A stretch of DNA of 64,000 nt, taken from DASZHJ01 sp035517495. GTDB taxonomy: Bacteria; Pseudomonadota; Alphaproteobacteria; ATCC43930; CGMCC-115725. Shown here one piece after another: positions 1 through 9,189 of this stretch. The notes under the pieces were generated by a model. That model saw nothing but the letters and a program-made list of their open reading frames with translations. It searched no databases and had not been told where the DNA came from. The stretch covers positions 310,001 to 374,000 of the forward strand of contig DATIYT010000103.1 of the NCBI GenBank assembly GCA_035517495.1, given 5' to 3'. Position 1 is the stretch's first letter. Each line of letters begins with the position of its first letter. The position numbers and the translations under genes are program-made.

Positions 1-1
1 A

Positions 2-514
2 GTCCCGCGCTCGCGCCTTTTGCTCAAGAGCAAGCTCTTCGCCGACGCGACCGTCCGGCAAAGTTACGCTGACCGCTTTCTGTCGCTCGGAATTGCCGGT
101 GAGCGGCTCGATTTTCGACCGATGATTCCAAACCAGATCGAACACCTCGGCACCTACAGCGAAGTCGATATCGGCCTCGACCCCTTCCCGTATAACGGCA
201 CAACCACGACTTCAGAGGCGATGTGGATGGGCGTGCCCGTGGTGACCTTGATCGGCGATCATCACGCGTCTCGGGTCGGTTTAAGCCTGGTCACGCAGGC
301 CGGTCTCGCCCATCTCGCGGCAACGGACCGCGCCGGCTATGTGCGGATCGCAGCCGATCTCGCGCGCGACTTAGGCGCGCTGAACGCCCTCCGGCTGCCG
401 CTGCGCGAGCGGCTCAGAGCGTCTCCGCACGGTGATGCGCCGCGCTTTGCCCGGAATTTCGAGGCGGCATTGCGAGAGATTTGGAGGCGCTGGTGCGCAT
501 CCGAGCCCCTGTAA
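2..514 (+). CDS. GT41 (O-GlcNAc-transferase-like) glycosyltransferase, C-terminal part
   Basis: The gene enters from the left edge, so only the last 170 or so residues are visible and no start can be given. The reading frame is open from base 2. The protein has the C-terminal half of the GT41 catalytic region: an SRLLLKS segment, then RLDFRP, then DIGLDPFPYNGTTTTSEA, then GVPVVTL and HHASRVG. In family members this region binds the UDP-sugar. Bacterial GT41 proteins normally carry N-terminal TPR repeats and glycosylate proteins in the cytoplasm; the TPR part would lie outside the window. The protein ends with a basic, Trp-rich tail. Family is clear; the acceptor is unknown. Confidence 0.85.
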   Translation, partial: VPRSRLLLKSKLFADATVRQSYADRFLSLGIAGERLDFRPMIPNQIEHLGTYSEVDIGLDPFPYNGTTTTSEAMWMGVPVVTLIGDHHASRVGLSLVTQAGLAHLAATDRAGYVRIAADLARDLGALNALRLPLRERLRASPHGDAPRFARNFEAALREIWRRWCASEPL

Positions 515-526
515 GGGCGCCCGAAT

Positions 527-1402
527 CTAACCTTTGGCTCGCGCTTTCAGGTACCAGTCGAGGATTTGCTCGCCGTTCCAGAACACGACACCTGGATGAC
601 CGGTCGCGAACTCGAGGAACGCTTCGAGGTAACGAATGCGATGCGGGACGCCGCTTATGTACGGGTGGATCGCAAAGGAGAGAATTTTGGCGCGCGCGGC
701 GCCTTCGAGGTAGAGGCGGTCAAACTGATCGCGGGCGCGCCGCAGGAACTCCTCCGCGTTATGGTGCTGCACGATCATCATCGGGATGTCGTTGAGTTCG
801 ACCGTGTAGGGCAGCGTCACCAGCGGCCCGTGGCGGGTCGCGATCTCCGTCGGCTCGTCGTCGTAGACCCAATCGCCGATGTACTTGACGCCGGCCTCGG
901 CCAGCAGGTCCGGGGTTTCATAGGTCTCTGTGAGACCGGGGCCGAGCCAGCCCACTGGCCGCTTGCCGGTGAAGCGCTCAAGCCGGTCCAGGGATTGGTG
1001 GATGAGGGTGCGCTGATCCTCAACCGCGTGGATCGGCGTCTGCACATAGCTGTGCCCCATGAATTCCCAACCGCGTTCGCGCGTTGCCGCCGCAACCCGT
1101 TCATAGCGTTCGGTGACGGCGGCGTTAATCGAGAGCGTGGGTACGATCCGGTGCCGGTCGAAGGCGGCGATGAACCGCCAGATCCCCACCCGCATCCCAT
1201 ACTCATGCCAGCTCCAGTTGGGGATATCGGGGTTGACCGTGACGCCGGTCGGGGCCGGCAGTATCTGGCGCGCCATCGGTCGTTCGATCTCCCAGACCTC
1301 GAGATTGACGATCGGCCAGAGCACCAGCCGCACTCCCTCCGGCAGCCGAAGAGGTGGGCGGTCCACGATGGCGGAGTAGGAGGTGCGTTCACTTGGTTTC
1401 AT
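527..1402 (-). CDS. Polysaccharide deacetylase family protein (PuuE/CE4-like)
   Basis: A 291-residue cytoplasmic protein without a signal peptide. Landmarks are an N-terminal LWPIVNLEVWEIE strand, a GWEFMGHSY segment at about residues 132-140, and PVGWLGPGLTET at about 169-180, which match the polysaccharide deacetylase / allantoinase PuuE group of the NodB fold. The usual metal site has two histidines four residues apart; here the segment reads HSYVQ, so the second His is Gln. It may therefore use a different ligand (His at TPIH) or have altered activity. It starts with ATG and is transcribed away from the porin. Substrate unknown. Confidence 0.75.
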   Translation of the reverse strand: MKPSERTSYSAIVDRPPLRLPEGVRLVLWPIVNLEVWEIERPMARQILPAPTGVTVNPDIPNWSWHEYGMRVGIWRFIAAFDRHRIVPTLSINAAVTERYERVAAATRERGWEFMGHSYVQTPIHAVEDQRTLIHQSLDRLERFTGKRPVGWLGPGLTETYETPDLLAEAGVKYIGDWVYDDEPTEIATRHGPLVTLPYTVELNDIPMMIVQHHNAEEFLRRARDQFDRLYLEGAARAKILSFAIHPYISGVPHRIRYLEAFLEFATGHPGVVFWNGEQILDWYLKARAKG

Positions 1403-1684
1403 GCTATTGTCCGGCGGAGGCGTGGATTGTTAACCGAGATATCCTCGCAGCTATCTGAGATATCGACAAGATTCGCGTTTTTTAAAAGCATGCCATTCGA
1501 GCGCCCGAACCGGCTTCTGCTAGGAATAACGCGGCATTCTGTTGCAGATTCAGCACACCAATCCGGAAAGCGTCGCAATTGGCTGATTTTGCCTTGTTTC
1601 AACAGCAAGAAACGGGTCTTGTTAGCGGCGTCGGAAGGGCACTCCTTCTGTCATCCATGAATTCATGGCCTTTGGGGGTTAAAG
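1403..1684. promoter_or_regulatory. Divergent intergenic region with direct repeats and a 14-bp palindrome
   Basis: This 282-base AT-richer stretch separates the deacetylase-like gene from the porin. GAGATATC occurs twice (1436-1443 and 1457-1464), 21 bp apart, that is about two helical turns, close to the deacetylase start. A perfect palindrome CCATGAATTCATGG lies at 1655-1668, just before the porin ribosome-binding region (GGGGG at about 1675) and ATG at 1685. These could be protein-binding sites or, for the palindrome, an mRNA hairpin near the start. I saw no convincing -35/-10 pair. Confidence 0.4.
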
Positions 1685-3232
1685 ATGAAACTTCGGAAGT
1701 TTAAGGTCGCGGCGGCCGTCGGGAGCCTTACGGCGACGGTGGCATTGCTTGCGGGCCTCTCGGGTGCCCAAGCGCAGGCGCCGGGAGGAGGTTCGTTCGC
1801 AGGCTCTATCCTGCTTCCCGGCACGAACACCTCTTTCAAGGTGGGCGGCTACGCAAAGTGGGACTACGTCTATGATTTCTCGCAGGGTCAGCAGACTGAG
1901 CCGGTCAACGGCGGCTTCAGCGCCACGGCCTTGGCGCTAGACGGCTGTAATTCCTGCGGCATAGCCGTCAATCAAGCGACGGGTGTCGCGACCGGAATCT
2001 TTGTGGTAAACCCCGCGACAGGCGGTATCTTTCTAGTCAACCCGGTTGCCGCGCAGGCGGGACACAACGTCCATGGCGGCTCGCAGATGACCGCTTCTGA
2101 GTCGCGCTTCAACATTGAGACGCGCACGCCGACCGGCTATGGCGAGTTGAAGACCTTTATCGAAGGCGACTTCACCAACCCGAACGGCCTCACCAACAGC
2201 GGCGGCCTGCGGAACACTTCGGACTCCTATGGGTTCCGTCTCCGCTACGCCTACGGCACGTTGGGACCGGTCTTGGCGGGTCAATACAACTCTCTGTTCC
2301 GCGACTCCTCGGCGGAACCGGAGACCTTGGACTTCGGCGGCGATCCCGACGCGGGCAGAACGCGTCAGCCGCAGATCCGCTACACCTTCGACGCCGGCAA
2401 TGGGCTCTCCTTTGCGGGCGCGGCCGAAACGCCGTCGACCTCGTTCGAGGCTAACGGCGTCACCTTCCAAAATGGCGGCAGCTTCGTAGCCTTCGTCAAC
2501 AGCGGATTCCAAACGGGCCTCGCGACCCCCTTCACCACAGGTTCGCTCGGTGTTCCGCAGGTGGACAAGCTTCCTGACTTCACTGGCGCCATACGCTGGG
2601 ATCAGTCTTGGGGCCACGTCGAGGGACGGGCCGTGGTTCGTGATCTAGGCGCTCGCGCCAATCTTGGGACAATAGCAGGTAATCCCGGAGCGTCGACGAC
2701 GGCGATCAACAGCACCGCCTTTGGTTGGGGTCTCGGCGCTTCCGGCGACCTGCACACCTGGGGCAAGGATGACCTCACGCTGCAGATCTCGGGCGGTTCG
2801 GGTTCCGGGTCGTACATTTCCTCCGGCAACAACGCGATCCAAGATGCGCTGGTTGATGCTTTCGGAAACATCCAGACCATCAGCTCTATGAGCGCACAGA
2901 TCGGCTATCAGCACTGGTGGACCGATACGCTCCGTTCGAACGCAACGGGCGGCTTTGTTTACATGTGGCAGCCCAATTGTTTCGGCTGCTGGGCGCCGGG
3001 GACGACCAATGTGACGTTCGCTCCGGTTACCGGCTTGCCGTTGTTCTCGACGGTTGCAACCAACTACCAGCAGGCAATGAAGTACGCGTTCACGGTCCAC
3101 GCGAACCTGATCTGGAGCCCAGTGCCGCAGGTGGATACGGGTATTGAATACATCCACGGCACGAAAAAGGCCAACAACGGCCTGACCGGTGACGGCGACG
3201 TCATGCAGGTCTCGACGAAGTTCAAGTTCTAA
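1685..3232 (+). CDS. Outer-membrane porin (DcaP-like)
   Basis: A 515-residue beta-barrel protein. Residues 1-31 form a signal peptide ending in AQAQA. The mature N-terminus has SFKVGGYAKWDYVYD, typical of DcaP-like trimeric porins, and the chain ends with the aromatic strand VMQVSTKFKF expected of an outer-membrane barrel. The interior is rich in Gly, Asn, Ser and Thr with alternating strands such as FRLRYAYG and WSPVPQVDTGIEYIHG. A Cys-containing loop (LDGCNSCG) near residue 90 and NCFGCWAPG near residue 440 could form disulfides. The gene stands alone, with a palindrome before it and an intrinsic terminator after it. Substrate cannot be told from sequence. Confidence 0.88.
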   Translation: MKLRKFKVAAAVGSLTATVALLAGLSGAQAQAPGGGSFAGSILLPGTNTSFKVGGYAKWDYVYDFSQGQQTEPVNGGFSATALALDGCNSCGIAVNQATGVATGIFVVNPATGGIFLVNPVAAQAGHNVHGGSQMTASESRFNIETRTPTGYGELKTFIEGDFTNPNGLTNSGGLRNTSDSYGFRLRYAYGTLGPVLAGQYNSLFRDSSAEPETLDFGGDPDAGRTRQPQIRYTFDAGNGLSFAGAAETPSTSFEANGVTFQNGGSFVAFVNSGFQTGLATPFTTGSLGVPQVDKLPDFTGAIRWDQSWGHVEGRAVVRDLGARANLGTIAGNPGASTTAINSTAFGWGLGASGDLHTWGKDDLTLQISGGSGSGSYISSGNNAIQDALVDAFGNIQTISSMSAQIGYQHWWTDTLRSNATGGFVYMWQPNCFGCWAPGTTNVTFAPVTGLPLFSTVATNYQQAMKYAFTVHANLIWSPVPQVDTGIEYIHGTKKANNGLTGDGDVMQVSTKFKF

Positions 3233-3254
3233 TCACCCACAAGGGTCGATTGAG

Positions 3255-3286
3255 CCCGCCAGCCCCTCGGGGCTGGCGGGTTTTTC
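3255..3286 (+). terminator. Intrinsic terminator of the porin gene
   Basis: An 11-bp perfect GC-rich stem (CCCGCCAGCCC at 3255-3265 with GGGCTGGCGGG at 3270-3280) closes a 4-base loop and is followed at once by TTTTTCTTT. It begins 22 bases after the porin stop codon. Confidence 0.93.
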
Positions 3287-3362
3287 TTTGACCGCCGCCA
3301 CGCCCTGACGTGAGATGCTGCAAGCAGGTCGCGGGACGCGACCGATCCGGAATCAAGGGCTC

Positions 3363-5726
3363 GTGGCAAATCGCAAACAGCGTCGCGCCGGTCAAAAATC
3401 GGCACGATCCGAAAAAGACCTCGATCGGCGCGCCGGGGCACCAGACCCGGTGCTCGCGAGCGCGATGCGTCTCTACCAGAGTGGGCGATTCACCGAGGCG
3501 GAGCGTTTGTGCGAGCAGTACCTTGCCGCGAGCCCTCGCGACCCGCATGCACTCTATTTGCTGGGCATGAGCGCGATCGAGACCGGGCGACAGACGCTGG
3601 CCGAATCAGCTTTCGTAGATGCGTTGGCGCAGCGTCCAAGGGAATCCGCGTTTCACAACGGATTGGCACTCTTGCGCGCGAGGCAACAGCGCTTTTGCGA
3701 GGCGCTGATCAGCCACGACAGTGCGTTGGCACTTGATCCCCGCGATATCGGTGCCTTGTTGGGTCGCGCACTTGCACTGGCTGAGCTGGGCGATCTCGTG
3801 GTGGCGGCCCGGACCCTCCACGAAGCCTCTGCGCTCGCCCCGCGCTCCCCGGAGATCTGTCGCAATCTCGGCGCAGTGCTTGCCGAATTGGGGCGCGTGA
3901 GCGAGGCCGCCGAGGCCTATGAGAGGCTGATCGCGCTCGATCCCAACAGCGCTGAGGCGCATCTCGACCTGGGTCGAGTGCTAGTAAGCCTCGGCGCGCT
4001 CGAACCGGCCGTGCGCTGCCTCGAGCGCGCGCTCGCGCTTGAACCCGGGCTGGCGCGGGCGCGCCTCTTGATTGTGGACCTGCTGTGCGACCTCGGACGC
4101 CCGCAGGAGGCTTTGCGTCATGGTATCGCCGGCATGGACGTTGGGCCGGTACCGCGCGATCGGTTGTCCCCCTTCATTCGTGCTGTGGCGCGCGTCAGCC
4201 CTGCCGACCGCGATCCCGAGATCGCGCACGGTATCGAGCGCTGCTTCGAGTCTTCGGAATTCGAATATGACGATCTTGCCAAGCCGGCCGCGCGCCAATT
4301 CCGCGCGACCCATGGCCTCGATACCGCCCCGCAGCGGATGGCCGAGGAAGCCGTCCAACGCGCGATCCGCGAACAAGCGCCGCCGCCGGTGCTGGGGGAC
4401 AAGCTCCTGCGCCTGCTGCTCACCAAGACCGTGAACCGCGATCTCGTGCTGGAGATGTTCCTGACGGCCGCACGGAGAAGCTTCGCTCGCGCGGAATTGC
4501 TGCCGGCGACGACCATCCCGTTCCTCGCGGCATTGGCACTGCAGTGCTTCAACAACGGTTATGTCTTTGCGCTCGACGACGGCGAAGCAGCGCAGCTCGA
4601 TCGACATGAAGCGGCTTTGGAGGCCGAGCTCCGGCAAGCGGTCGATCCGACTCCGGAAGCGGAACAGAGGCTGTTGCGCTATGCGCTTTATGCGCCGCTC
4701 ATCGCGCTAGAATGCGCGCCTCTTCTGGCGAGGATCGCGCCGCACCGCTGGTCTCCGGATTTCCGCGCCGTGCTCGAGCGCACGCTCCTTGAGCCGATGG
4801 AGGAGCAGGCGATCGCGTCCGGGATTCCGAGTCTCGGTACAATCGAGGACCCGACCTCGCTTCGGGTCGGCGCTCAATATGAGGAGCACCCCTATCCGCG
4901 CTGGTTTGCGCCGCCTCGACCCGTTCCGGAGCGGTTGAAGTCGGTGCTGCAGCGGAAGCTGCCGCGCGCGCGTTTGCCAGATTATATCGACGATAGAGTG
5001 GAAATTCTGGTCGCTGGTGCGGGCACCGGATACCAACCTATCTCAACCGCGCTTTTATTGCGGGATATCGAGGTGCTGGCGGTGGATTTATCCCGCGCAA
5101 GCCTTGCCTACGCGCAGCGCATGGCGATAAAGCTCGGCGTTTCCAACATCCGCTTCCTGCAGGCGGACCTGCTGCGTCTCGGTGAGCTCGGCCGCCAATT
5201 CCCCGTGATCGAAGCGGTGGGCGTGCTCCATCATCTGGAGTCACCGATGGCGGGCTGGCGCGTCCTTGTTTCATTGCTGCGCTCCGGCGGCCTCATGCGG
5301 GTCGGCCTCTACAGCGCACTCGCGCGCGGCGAAGTCGTGGCGGCGCGCGAACGTATCGCGGCGCTCGGATTGAAGCCGGTGCCCGAGGATATCCGGCGTT
5401 TTCGCGAGCGTGTGCTATTTGGAGCCGAGGCCACCGACTTCCCGCGCCTTGCGCATTCGAAAGATATCTATGATCTCAATGGTTGCCGTGATCTGCTTTT
5501 CCATGCCTGCGAACATCGGTTCACCCTGCCCGAGTTGCAGGCCATGCTGGCGGAACTGAACCTCGAATTCCTGGGCTTTGAGGATTTGGCCCAGCCGGTC
5601 GCGCGTTACTATCGGGCGACTTTCCCCGGCGATCTCGCGATGACCGATCTCGGCAATTGGGCGCGCTTCGAAGATGCGCATCGAGACGCCTTCCCCATGT
5701 ACGTCTTCTGGTGCGCGAAGCGCTAG
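3363..5726 (+). CDS. TPR-repeat protein fused to a class I SAM-dependent methyltransferase
   Basis: About 787 residues if it starts at GTG 3363, where the N-terminus reads VANRKQRRAGQKS, a usual opening for TPR proteins of this type; an ATG at 3315 in the same frame would add 16 residues. Residues from about 30 to 260 hold TPR repeats (for example AVLAELGRVSEAAEAYERL). A middle helical region follows. From about residue 500 there is a methyltransferase domain, with motif I EILVAGAGTGYQ near 547 and later GVLHHLESP and LRSGGLMRVGLY. Such fusions are thought to modify proteins or glycans docked on the TPR arm; the target is unknown. It converges with livF, with only 5 bases between stops. Confidence 0.8.
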   Translation: MANRKQRRAGQKSARSEKDLDRRAGAPDPVLASAMRLYQSGRFTEAERLCEQYLAASPRDPHALYLLGMSAIETGRQTLAESAFVDALAQRPRESAFHNGLALLRARQQRFCEALISHDSALALDPRDIGALLGRALALAELGDLVVAARTLHEASALAPRSPEICRNLGAVLAELGRVSEAAEAYERLIALDPNSAEAHLDLGRVLVSLGALEPAVRCLERALALEPGLARARLLIVDLLCDLGRPQEALRHGIAGMDVGPVPRDRLSPFIRAVARVSPADRDPEIAHGIERCFESSEFEYDDLAKPAARQFRATHGLDTAPQRMAEEAVQRAIREQAPPPVLGDKLLRLLLTKTVNRDLVLEMFLTAARRSFARAELLPATTIPFLAALALQCFNNGYVFALDDGEAAQLDRHEAALEAELRQAVDPTPEAEQRLLRYALYAPLIALECAPLLARIAPHRWSPDFRAVLERTLLEPMEEQAIASGIPSLGTIEDPTSLRVGAQYEEHPYPRWFAPPRPVPERLKSVLQRKLPRARLPDYIDDRVEILVAGAGTGYQPISTALLLRDIEVLAVDLSRASLAYAQRMAIKLGVSNIRFLQADLLRLGELGRQFPVIEAVGVLHHLESPMAGWRVLVSLLRSGGLMRVGLYSALARGEVVAARERIAALGLKPVPEDIRRFRERVLFGAEATDFPRLAHSKDIYDLNGCRDLLFHACEHRFTLPELQAMLAELNLEFLGFEDLAQPVARYYRATFPGDLAMTDLGNWARFEDAHRDAFPMYVFWCAKR

Positions 5727-5731
5727 CCGAG

Positions 5732-6448
5732 CTATCGGGAACGGCGCGCCACGCCCATCAGCGATGCCAGCCGCTCGGTCGCGTTCAGCAATGAGGCGCT
5801 CTCTCCGGCGTGAACGATTTCGCCACGGTCCAGGACGATTGCACGCTCTGTAACGGAGAGCGCCAGGCGCGCGTGCTGCTCGACCAATATGAAGCCGAGG
5901 CCCGCCTCGCGTCGCAGCCGTTCGATCCCCGCAAGCACGAGATCGACGATCACCGGCGCCAGGCCTTCAAGCGGCTCGTCCAACAGCAGCAGCTCCGGAT
6001 TGCCCATCAACGCCCGTCCAATTGCCAGCATTTGCTGCTCGCCGCCCGAGATCTGATTCCCGCGATGCCGCCGGCGCTCGGCGAGCCGGGGAAAAAATTG
6101 ATAAACGCGCTCCAGGTCCCAGCGGCCTGGCCGCTGCGCCACGGTCAGATTTTCTTCAACGCTGAGCGAGCGGAAGATTTCGCGCTCCTGCGGTACATAT
6201 CCCAAGCCAAGCTGGGCGCGGCGCCAGGGCTCGAGGCCGCCGATCGGGCTGCCGCCCCAGCGAATGGCGCCGCCATGCAACGTGGTGTGGCCCATGATGC
6301 TCGCGAGCAGCGTGGTCTTGCCGACGCCGTTGCGGCCCAGCACCGCGAGCGTACCGCCGGTCGGCAGGTCCAGCGAAATTCCCGACAGAACCACCGTCTC
6401 GCCGTAGCCGGCGCGGAGGTTCTCCAATGAAAGCCCGGCGCTCATCAC
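5732..6448 (-). CDS. livF: Branched-chain amino acid ABC transporter ATP-binding protein LivF
   Basis: A 238-residue ATPase with Walker A GRNGVGKTT, signature ISGGEQQML, Walker B LLLLDEPLEGLAP and the switch His in LVEQHARLA. These match LivF, the second ATPase of the HAAT/Liv family importer, working on the cytoplasmic face with LivG, LivM and LivH. It is the last gene of a tightly coupled operon: its ATG overlaps the livG stop (ATGA). Substrates of this family extend beyond leucine/isoleucine/valine to amides and urea, so the substrate is open. Confidence 0.92.
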   Translation of the reverse strand: MMSAGLSLENLRAGYGETVVLSGISLDLPTGGTLAVLGRNGVGKTTLLASIMGHTTLHGGAIRWGGSPIGGLEPWRRAQLGLGYVPQEREIFRSLSVEENLTVAQRPGRWDLERVYQFFPRLAERRRHRGNQISGGEQQMLAIGRALMGNPELLLLDEPLEGLAPVIVDLVLAGIERLRREAGLGFILVEQHARLALSVTERAIVLDRGEIVHAGESASLLNATERLASLMGVARRSR

Positions 6449-7197
6449 CGCGCGCGCTCACCCAGATAGATTTCGCGAACCCGCGGATCGTCGGCGATCT
6501 CGGCCGGTGTTCCCTCCATCAGCACCGAGCCCTGGACCAGAACGGTGATCCGTTGCGCGAAGCGAAACACCAGATCCATGTCGTGCTCGATGATGAGCAC
6601 CGCGATGTCCGCCGGAAGGCTCTCGATGGTTTCGATGATGATGCCGCTCTCGTCGCCCGGCACACCCGCTGCCGGCTCGTCCAGCAGCAGCACTCTGGGT
6701 TCGAGCCCCAGCGCCACCGCGATCTCCACCAGTCGCTGGCGGCCGTAAGGCAGTTCGCGGACCGGCCGGGCGGCGTCATCCGCGAGGTCCAGGCGCTCGA
6801 GCATAGCGTAAGCGCGCTCGACGACACCGCTGCGCGTTCCCGCCGGCCGCAGGAGGTCGCCCGCGAGTCCCGCATGCTCGCCGATCGCGAGCGCCACGTT
6901 TTCGAGCACGCTCAGGCCGCGGAACAGCATTGTGATCTGGAAGGTGCGAACGAGGCCGCGCTTGACGCGCGGCGCCTGGGTGAGCCGCGTTACGTCCTCG
7001 CCCCCGAGCAGGATGCGCCCGGCGCTGGGAGAGAGCGCTCCGCTCACCAGATTGACGAACGTCGTCTTGCCGGCACCGTTGGGCCCGATCAGCGCGTGAC
7101 GTGCACCCGCTTCGAGCGCGAAATCGATTCCGTTCGCCACCATCAGGGCGCCAAAATTCTTCCGCAGCCCTCTCGTTTCGATCGCGGGCGCGGTCAT
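6445..7197 (-). CDS. livG: Branched-chain amino acid ABC transporter ATP-binding protein LivG
   Basis: A 250-residue ATPase. Walker A is GPNGAGKTT, the signature is the LivG-type variant LPYGRQRLVEIA rather than LSGGQ, and Walker B is RVLLLDEPAAGVPG followed by IIEHDMDLVF. The frame stays open upstream as far as 8100, but the ATG at 7197 overlaps the livM stop and gives the family N-terminus IETRGLRKNFGALMV, so that start is chosen. It pairs with LivF to drive the importer. Confidence 0.93.
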   Translation of the reverse strand: MTAPAIETRGLRKNFGALMVANGIDFALEAGARHALIGPNGAGKTTFVNLVSGALSPSAGRILLGGEDVTRLTQAPRVKRGLVRTFQITMLFRGLSVLENVALAIGEHAGLAGDLLRPAGTRSGVVERAYAMLERLDLADDAARPVRELPYGRQRLVEIAVALGLEPRVLLLDEPAAGVPGDESGIIIETIESLPADIAVLIIEHDMDLVFRFAQRITVLVQGSVLMEGTPAEIADDPRVREIYLGERAR

Positions 7198-8204
7198 CGC
7201 GCGATCCAATGGCTGGCCCGGTCCCAGAGCCCGAACGCTCCCCCGCGCGCGCCCAGCGCCACCGCGATGAGCAGCACGCCGATTCCGGCCGACCAGTAAA
7301 CCGGATAGCGCTCGGCGAGCTGATCCTGAGCCAGCATGTAGAGCGGCACGCCGATAAACGCGCCGTAAAGCCGACCGGTGCCGCCCAGGATCAGCATGAT
7401 AACCACCCCGCCGGAGCGCTCGAAGCTCAGCGTCTGTAGGCCCACGAACTGCTCGGTCTGAGCGAGCAGTGCTCCGGCAATTCCCGAGAGCGAACCAGCG
7501 ATCGCGTAAACCGTGATCCGCCGCGTCAAAACCGGTGCGCCGATCGCGTGCATGCGTGTCGCGTTCTCGCGGATGCCCGTGAGCGATCGGCCAAACGGAG
7601 AGTAGACGATCGCGCGCACCAGGAGCCAACAGAGGAACAGCACCGCGAGCGCGTAGCCGAAAGCCGTGCGCCCCAGCAGATCGAACCGGAAGAGACCGAA
7701 GACCGGGGCGATCGTCATGCTCTGGAGGCCGTCGGCACCGCCGGTCAGCGCATCCCACTTGTTGGCGATCTCGGCGATCATCTCGGCCACCACCAGGGTC
7801 AACATCAGCAACGGCAGGCCCTCGGTGCGCAGCACGACGAACCCGGTGACGATGCCAAGCGTTCCCGCGGCCGCCGCTGCCGCGAGCAACCCCGATATCG
7901 GTTCGGTCCAGCCGTGGACCGCCAGAATGCCGGCGGTATAGGCCCCCATTCCGAAAAACGCCGCTTGCCCCAAGGTGACGATCCCCGCATAGCCAAGGAT
8001 CAGATCGAGCGAAAGCGCGAACAGGATCGCGATCAGGATTTGCGCCCCGAGCGCGAGGTAATCGGGAAACAGGAAATAGCTGGCGAGCGCGGCAATCCAC
8101 GGCAATGCTTCGAGTGGCCTTAGCCGATGCCGCCGCGAAAGTGCGGTGATCGCGGCAGGCGCTATGGGTGAGCTGTCCGTTTGGCCTAGTCGGGATGCCG
8201 CCAT
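7194..8204 (-). CDS. livM: Branched-chain amino acid ABC transporter permease LivM
   Basis: A 336-residue integral membrane protein with roughly ten hydrophobic segments. Landmarks of LivM permeases are GYAGIVTLGQAAFFGMGAY, SPFGRSLTGIREN (the cytoplasmic coupling region) and ILGGTGRLYGAFIG. It lies downstream of livH, separated by 106 bases, and its stop overlaps the livG start. It forms the translocation pore with LivH. Confidence 0.92.
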   Translation of the reverse strand: MAASRLGQTDSSPIAPAAITALSRRHRLRPLEALPWIAALASYFLFPDYLALGAQILIAILFALSLDLILGYAGIVTLGQAAFFGMGAYTAGILAVHGWTEPISGLLAAAAAAGTLGIVTGFVVLRTEGLPLLMLTLVVAEMIAEIANKWDALTGGADGLQSMTIAPVFGLFRFDLLGRTAFGYALAVLFLCWLLVRAIVYSPFGRSLTGIRENATRMHAIGAPVLTRRITVYAIAGSLSGIAGALLAQTEQFVGLQTLSFERSGGVVIMLILGGTGRLYGAFIGVPLYMLAQDQLAERYPVYWSAGIGVLLIAVALGARGGAFGLWDRASHWIAR

Positions 8205-8310
8205 TCCCGAAAAAATCCTTCGAAGCCCGCGGAAATCAGCGACCCGCTGAAAACATCATGCGCCATGGCGCCGCAACCTTAGCGCGATCATGAAAGCGCT
8301 CAAAGTGCCC

Positions 8311-9189
8311 TCACCGGGCGCGCGCGAACAAGCCCTGAGGGCGCCATAACAGCGCGCCCAGGGTCATCGCGTAGATGTAGAAAGCACCGTACTGGGGCAG
8401 CAACGTCCGGAACGCCTGGTCCAGGACGCCGAGGACGACGGCCGCCAGAAACGGCCCCCTGATGCTGCCGAGGCCGCCCACCGACACCACGATCAAGAAA
8501 TAGATCATGTGCTCGACCGCATAGCCGGGGTCGATCGCCATGATCTCGGCGCCGAGTGCGCCGCCGAGCGCCGCGAGCGCGCTGCCCAGCGCGAAGGCGA
8601 GGGCAAAAAGACGATCTGTGTCGATGCCGATCGATTGCGCCATGCGGCGGTTGTCGACCGCAGCTCGGATGCGGGCGCCGAATTGCGTGCGTTCGAGGCC
8701 AAGCCACAACAGCGCTGCCAACAAGGCGCCGGCGATGATCAGGAATGTGCGATAGGTGGGGAAAGTGTCGAAGCCCAGGCTGACCGTGCCGCGCAGATAA
8801 AGAGGCGGCTGGAGCGAGAAGGACAACGGGCCGAAAATCGCGCGCGCGCCGGCGGCGGCAACGAAGATAAGGCCGATCGTGAACAGCACCTGGTCGAGTT
8901 CCGGCGCACCGTAGAGCCGACGATACAGCAGGCGCTCCAGCGCCAAACTGACAACCCCGACGAGCACCGCCGCCAGCATGAGCGCCAGCGGGAACGGCAC
9001 CTGCCACCGGTTCATCAAGGTGATTGCCGCATAGCCCCCTGCGGCCGCGAACGCGCCATGGGCCAGATTGACGAAACCCATGAGGCCCATGGTGATGGAG
9101 AGCCCGACCGAGATCAGGTACAGCACCATCGCGAAGGCCAGGCCGTGCAGGAAGATGCTGACCCCGGTGGCGAGCGCCGCTCCCGTCAT
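8311..9189 (-). CDS. livH: Branched-chain amino acid ABC transporter permease LivH
   Basis: A 292-residue membrane permease with LivH landmarks: SIFLHGLAFAMVLYLISVGL, MGLMGFVNLAHGAFAAAGGY, TQFGARIRAAVDNRRMAQ and VSVGGLGSIRGPFLAAVVLG. It is the first gene of the livHMGF set. The usual periplasmic binding protein gene (livJ/livK) is not next to it: the 245 bases upstream hold no gene that I can see, followed by the end of a protease gene. A binding protein encoded elsewhere must serve it. Confidence 0.92.
   Translation of the reverse strand: MTGAALATGVSIFLHGLAFAMVLYLISVGLSITMGLMGFVNLAHGAFAAAGGYAAITLMNRWQVPFPLALMLAAVLVGVVSLALERLLYRRLYGAPELDQVLFTIGLIFVAAAGARAIFGPLSFSLQPPLYLRGTVSLGFDTFPTYRTFLIIAGALLAALLWLGLERTQFGARIRAAVDNRRMAQSIGIDTDRLFALAFALGSALAALGGALGAEIMAIDPGYAVEHMIYFLIVVSVGGLGSIRGPFLAAVVLGVLDQAFRTLLPQYGAFYIYAMTLGALLWRPQGLFARAR

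Noticed and set aside
6445..8100. A 551-codon minus-strand frame as a single protein
   Set aside because: The first 300 codons overlap livM in another frame and carry no motif; the ATG at 7197 overlapping the livM stop is the real livG start.
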